Assembly (NCBI RefSeq): GCF_040717535.1
Contig: NZ_JBFEFI010000001.1
Location: 62,001-126,000, forward strand
Length of the DNA: 64,000 bases
Origin: Thalassoglobus sp. JC818
Lineage (GTDB): Bacteria > Planctomycetota > Planctomycetia > Planctomycetales > Planctomycetaceae
Direction of reading: 5' to 3'
The notes beneath the pieces are model-generated. The model was not told where the DNA came from. It searched no databases and worked only from the letters and a program-made list of their open reading frames with translations. How positions within the stretch are numbered: position 1 is the first letter of the stretch; every line of letters starts with the position of its first letter. A program made the position numbers and the translations under genes. Shown here one piece after another: positions 63,514 through 64,000 of the stretch.

Positions 63514-64000
63514 CTATATTGCTTCTGCCACGACCACGGAACCAAAAGGCACGTATCGAACCAGAAAGAGCTGGTCCGAGACCTCGAAGTAGGCCTTTGG
63601 CGTGTAGCCCTGTTGCAAGCCTCCCGTGAAACCCGTCGGCACGGTGCCTTCACTGCGCCACTCAAACCAAAGATCGCCTTTGCCACCGGACAGCTGAAAC
63701 CGGATGGACTCTCCAGGTGTGCGCTCCACAGCAGCGACGCGCAATCCGGTTCCCGGCACACAGGTTTCGCCAAGCGTCAATAACGTACGCGGTGATCCAT
63801 AGGGATAAGCGAGGAATGCCCCAAAGCCTTCGATCTCACCATCTTGATCTGGCCAGTCACTTTCCAGCTGAACTGCGAACTCCCGGACTGCAATAAGGTC
63901 GCCTGTCAGTTTCAGCCCCTTCCCACGAAGTCGCAACACATCCCAATTCCATCCAATGAACAGCCACCCAACCGCCAGAACACACGCAATCACCGAAACC
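63514..64000 (-). CDS. hypothetical protein with N-terminal membrane helix (partial at window edge)
   Basis: The frame is open to the window end, so the start is not visible. A GTG at 63993 is one candidate. The translation shows one hydrophobic helix (ACVLAVGWLFIGWNW) and a beta-rich soluble domain (REFAVQLESDWPDQDGEIEG, PGESIRFQLSGGKGDLWFEW). No family recognised. Same strand as the TPR/ApbE cluster but 390 bases away from it. Confidence 0.5.
   Translation of the reverse strand, partial: VSVIACVLAVGWLFIGWNWDVLRLRGKGLKLTGDLIAVREFAVQLESDWPDQDGEIEGFGAFLAYPYGSPRTLLTLGETCVPGTGLRVAAVERTPGESIRFQLSGGKGDLWFEWRSEGTVPTGFTGGLQQGYTPKAYFEVSDQLFLVRYVPFGSVVVAEAI

Overview
The window looks like chromosomal DNA of a planctomycete (Planctomycetales). 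I base this on seven Cys-type sulfatases, a sigma factor / FecR-LamG pair heading a sulfatase operon, a TIGR03067-type small secreted protein, an ECF sigma factor coupled to a zinc-finger Ser/Thr kinase, and large PQQ-type propellers, one with a decayed methyltransferase domain at its N-terminus. Base composition is moderate (a little over half G+C by eye). I saw no rRNA, tRNA, CRISPR array, insertion sequence or integrase, so the window reads as ordinary chromosome with many small regulatory modules.

Layout. 1-9 kb: maltose-type O-acetyltransferase; an Rrf2 regulator between two SAM methyltransferases; SelO; two secreted sugar-type enzymes; a flavohemoglobin divergent from an NsrR-like regulator with inverted repeats between them. 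9-20 kb: a four-PAS histidine kinase, a receiver-only regulator and a sigma-54 activator, followed by a strong candidate sigma-54 promoter (13880-13896) facing an MDR oxidoreductase, an SDR and an arylsulfotransferase; then an SBBP propeller. 20-29 kb: a TetR-controlled RND efflux pair and a 963-residue secreted propeller protein. 29-34 kb: an ECF sigma factor followed by NTF2-like, SDR and TIGR03067 genes, then the kinase and its sigma factor on the minus strand.

34.6-45.6 kb is the centrepiece: sigma factor, membrane FecR-LamG protein and six consecutive sulfatases. The first six genes overlap by 1-4 bases, which suggests one translationally coupled unit for desulfating complex sulfated polysaccharides. 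45.6-55 kb: a tight GNAT / TrpF-like / MBL / SMR operon, a peroxiredoxin-like protein, an alcohol dehydrogenase divergent from a TetR regulator, a seventh sulfatase, an AlkC-type DNA glycosylase with an Ig-like tail, a small LRR protein and an amidohydrolase. 55.6-64 kb, minus strand: a large unrecognised secreted protein, then a PepSY membrane protein, ApbE-DUF2271, a PQQ propeller and a TPR protein. A Fur-like box lies upstream of the last, suggesting an iron-responsive extracytoplasmic flavin/redox module.

Taken together the region is built for life on sulfated organic matter (desulfation, possible sulfate transfer), nitrosative and redox stress defence, and extracytoplasmic signalling. 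No single wholly new system is proven. The best candidates are the self-regulated sulfatase operon, the sigma-54 module reading into an arylsulfotransferase, and the possibly Fur-linked ApbE/PepSY/TPR cluster.
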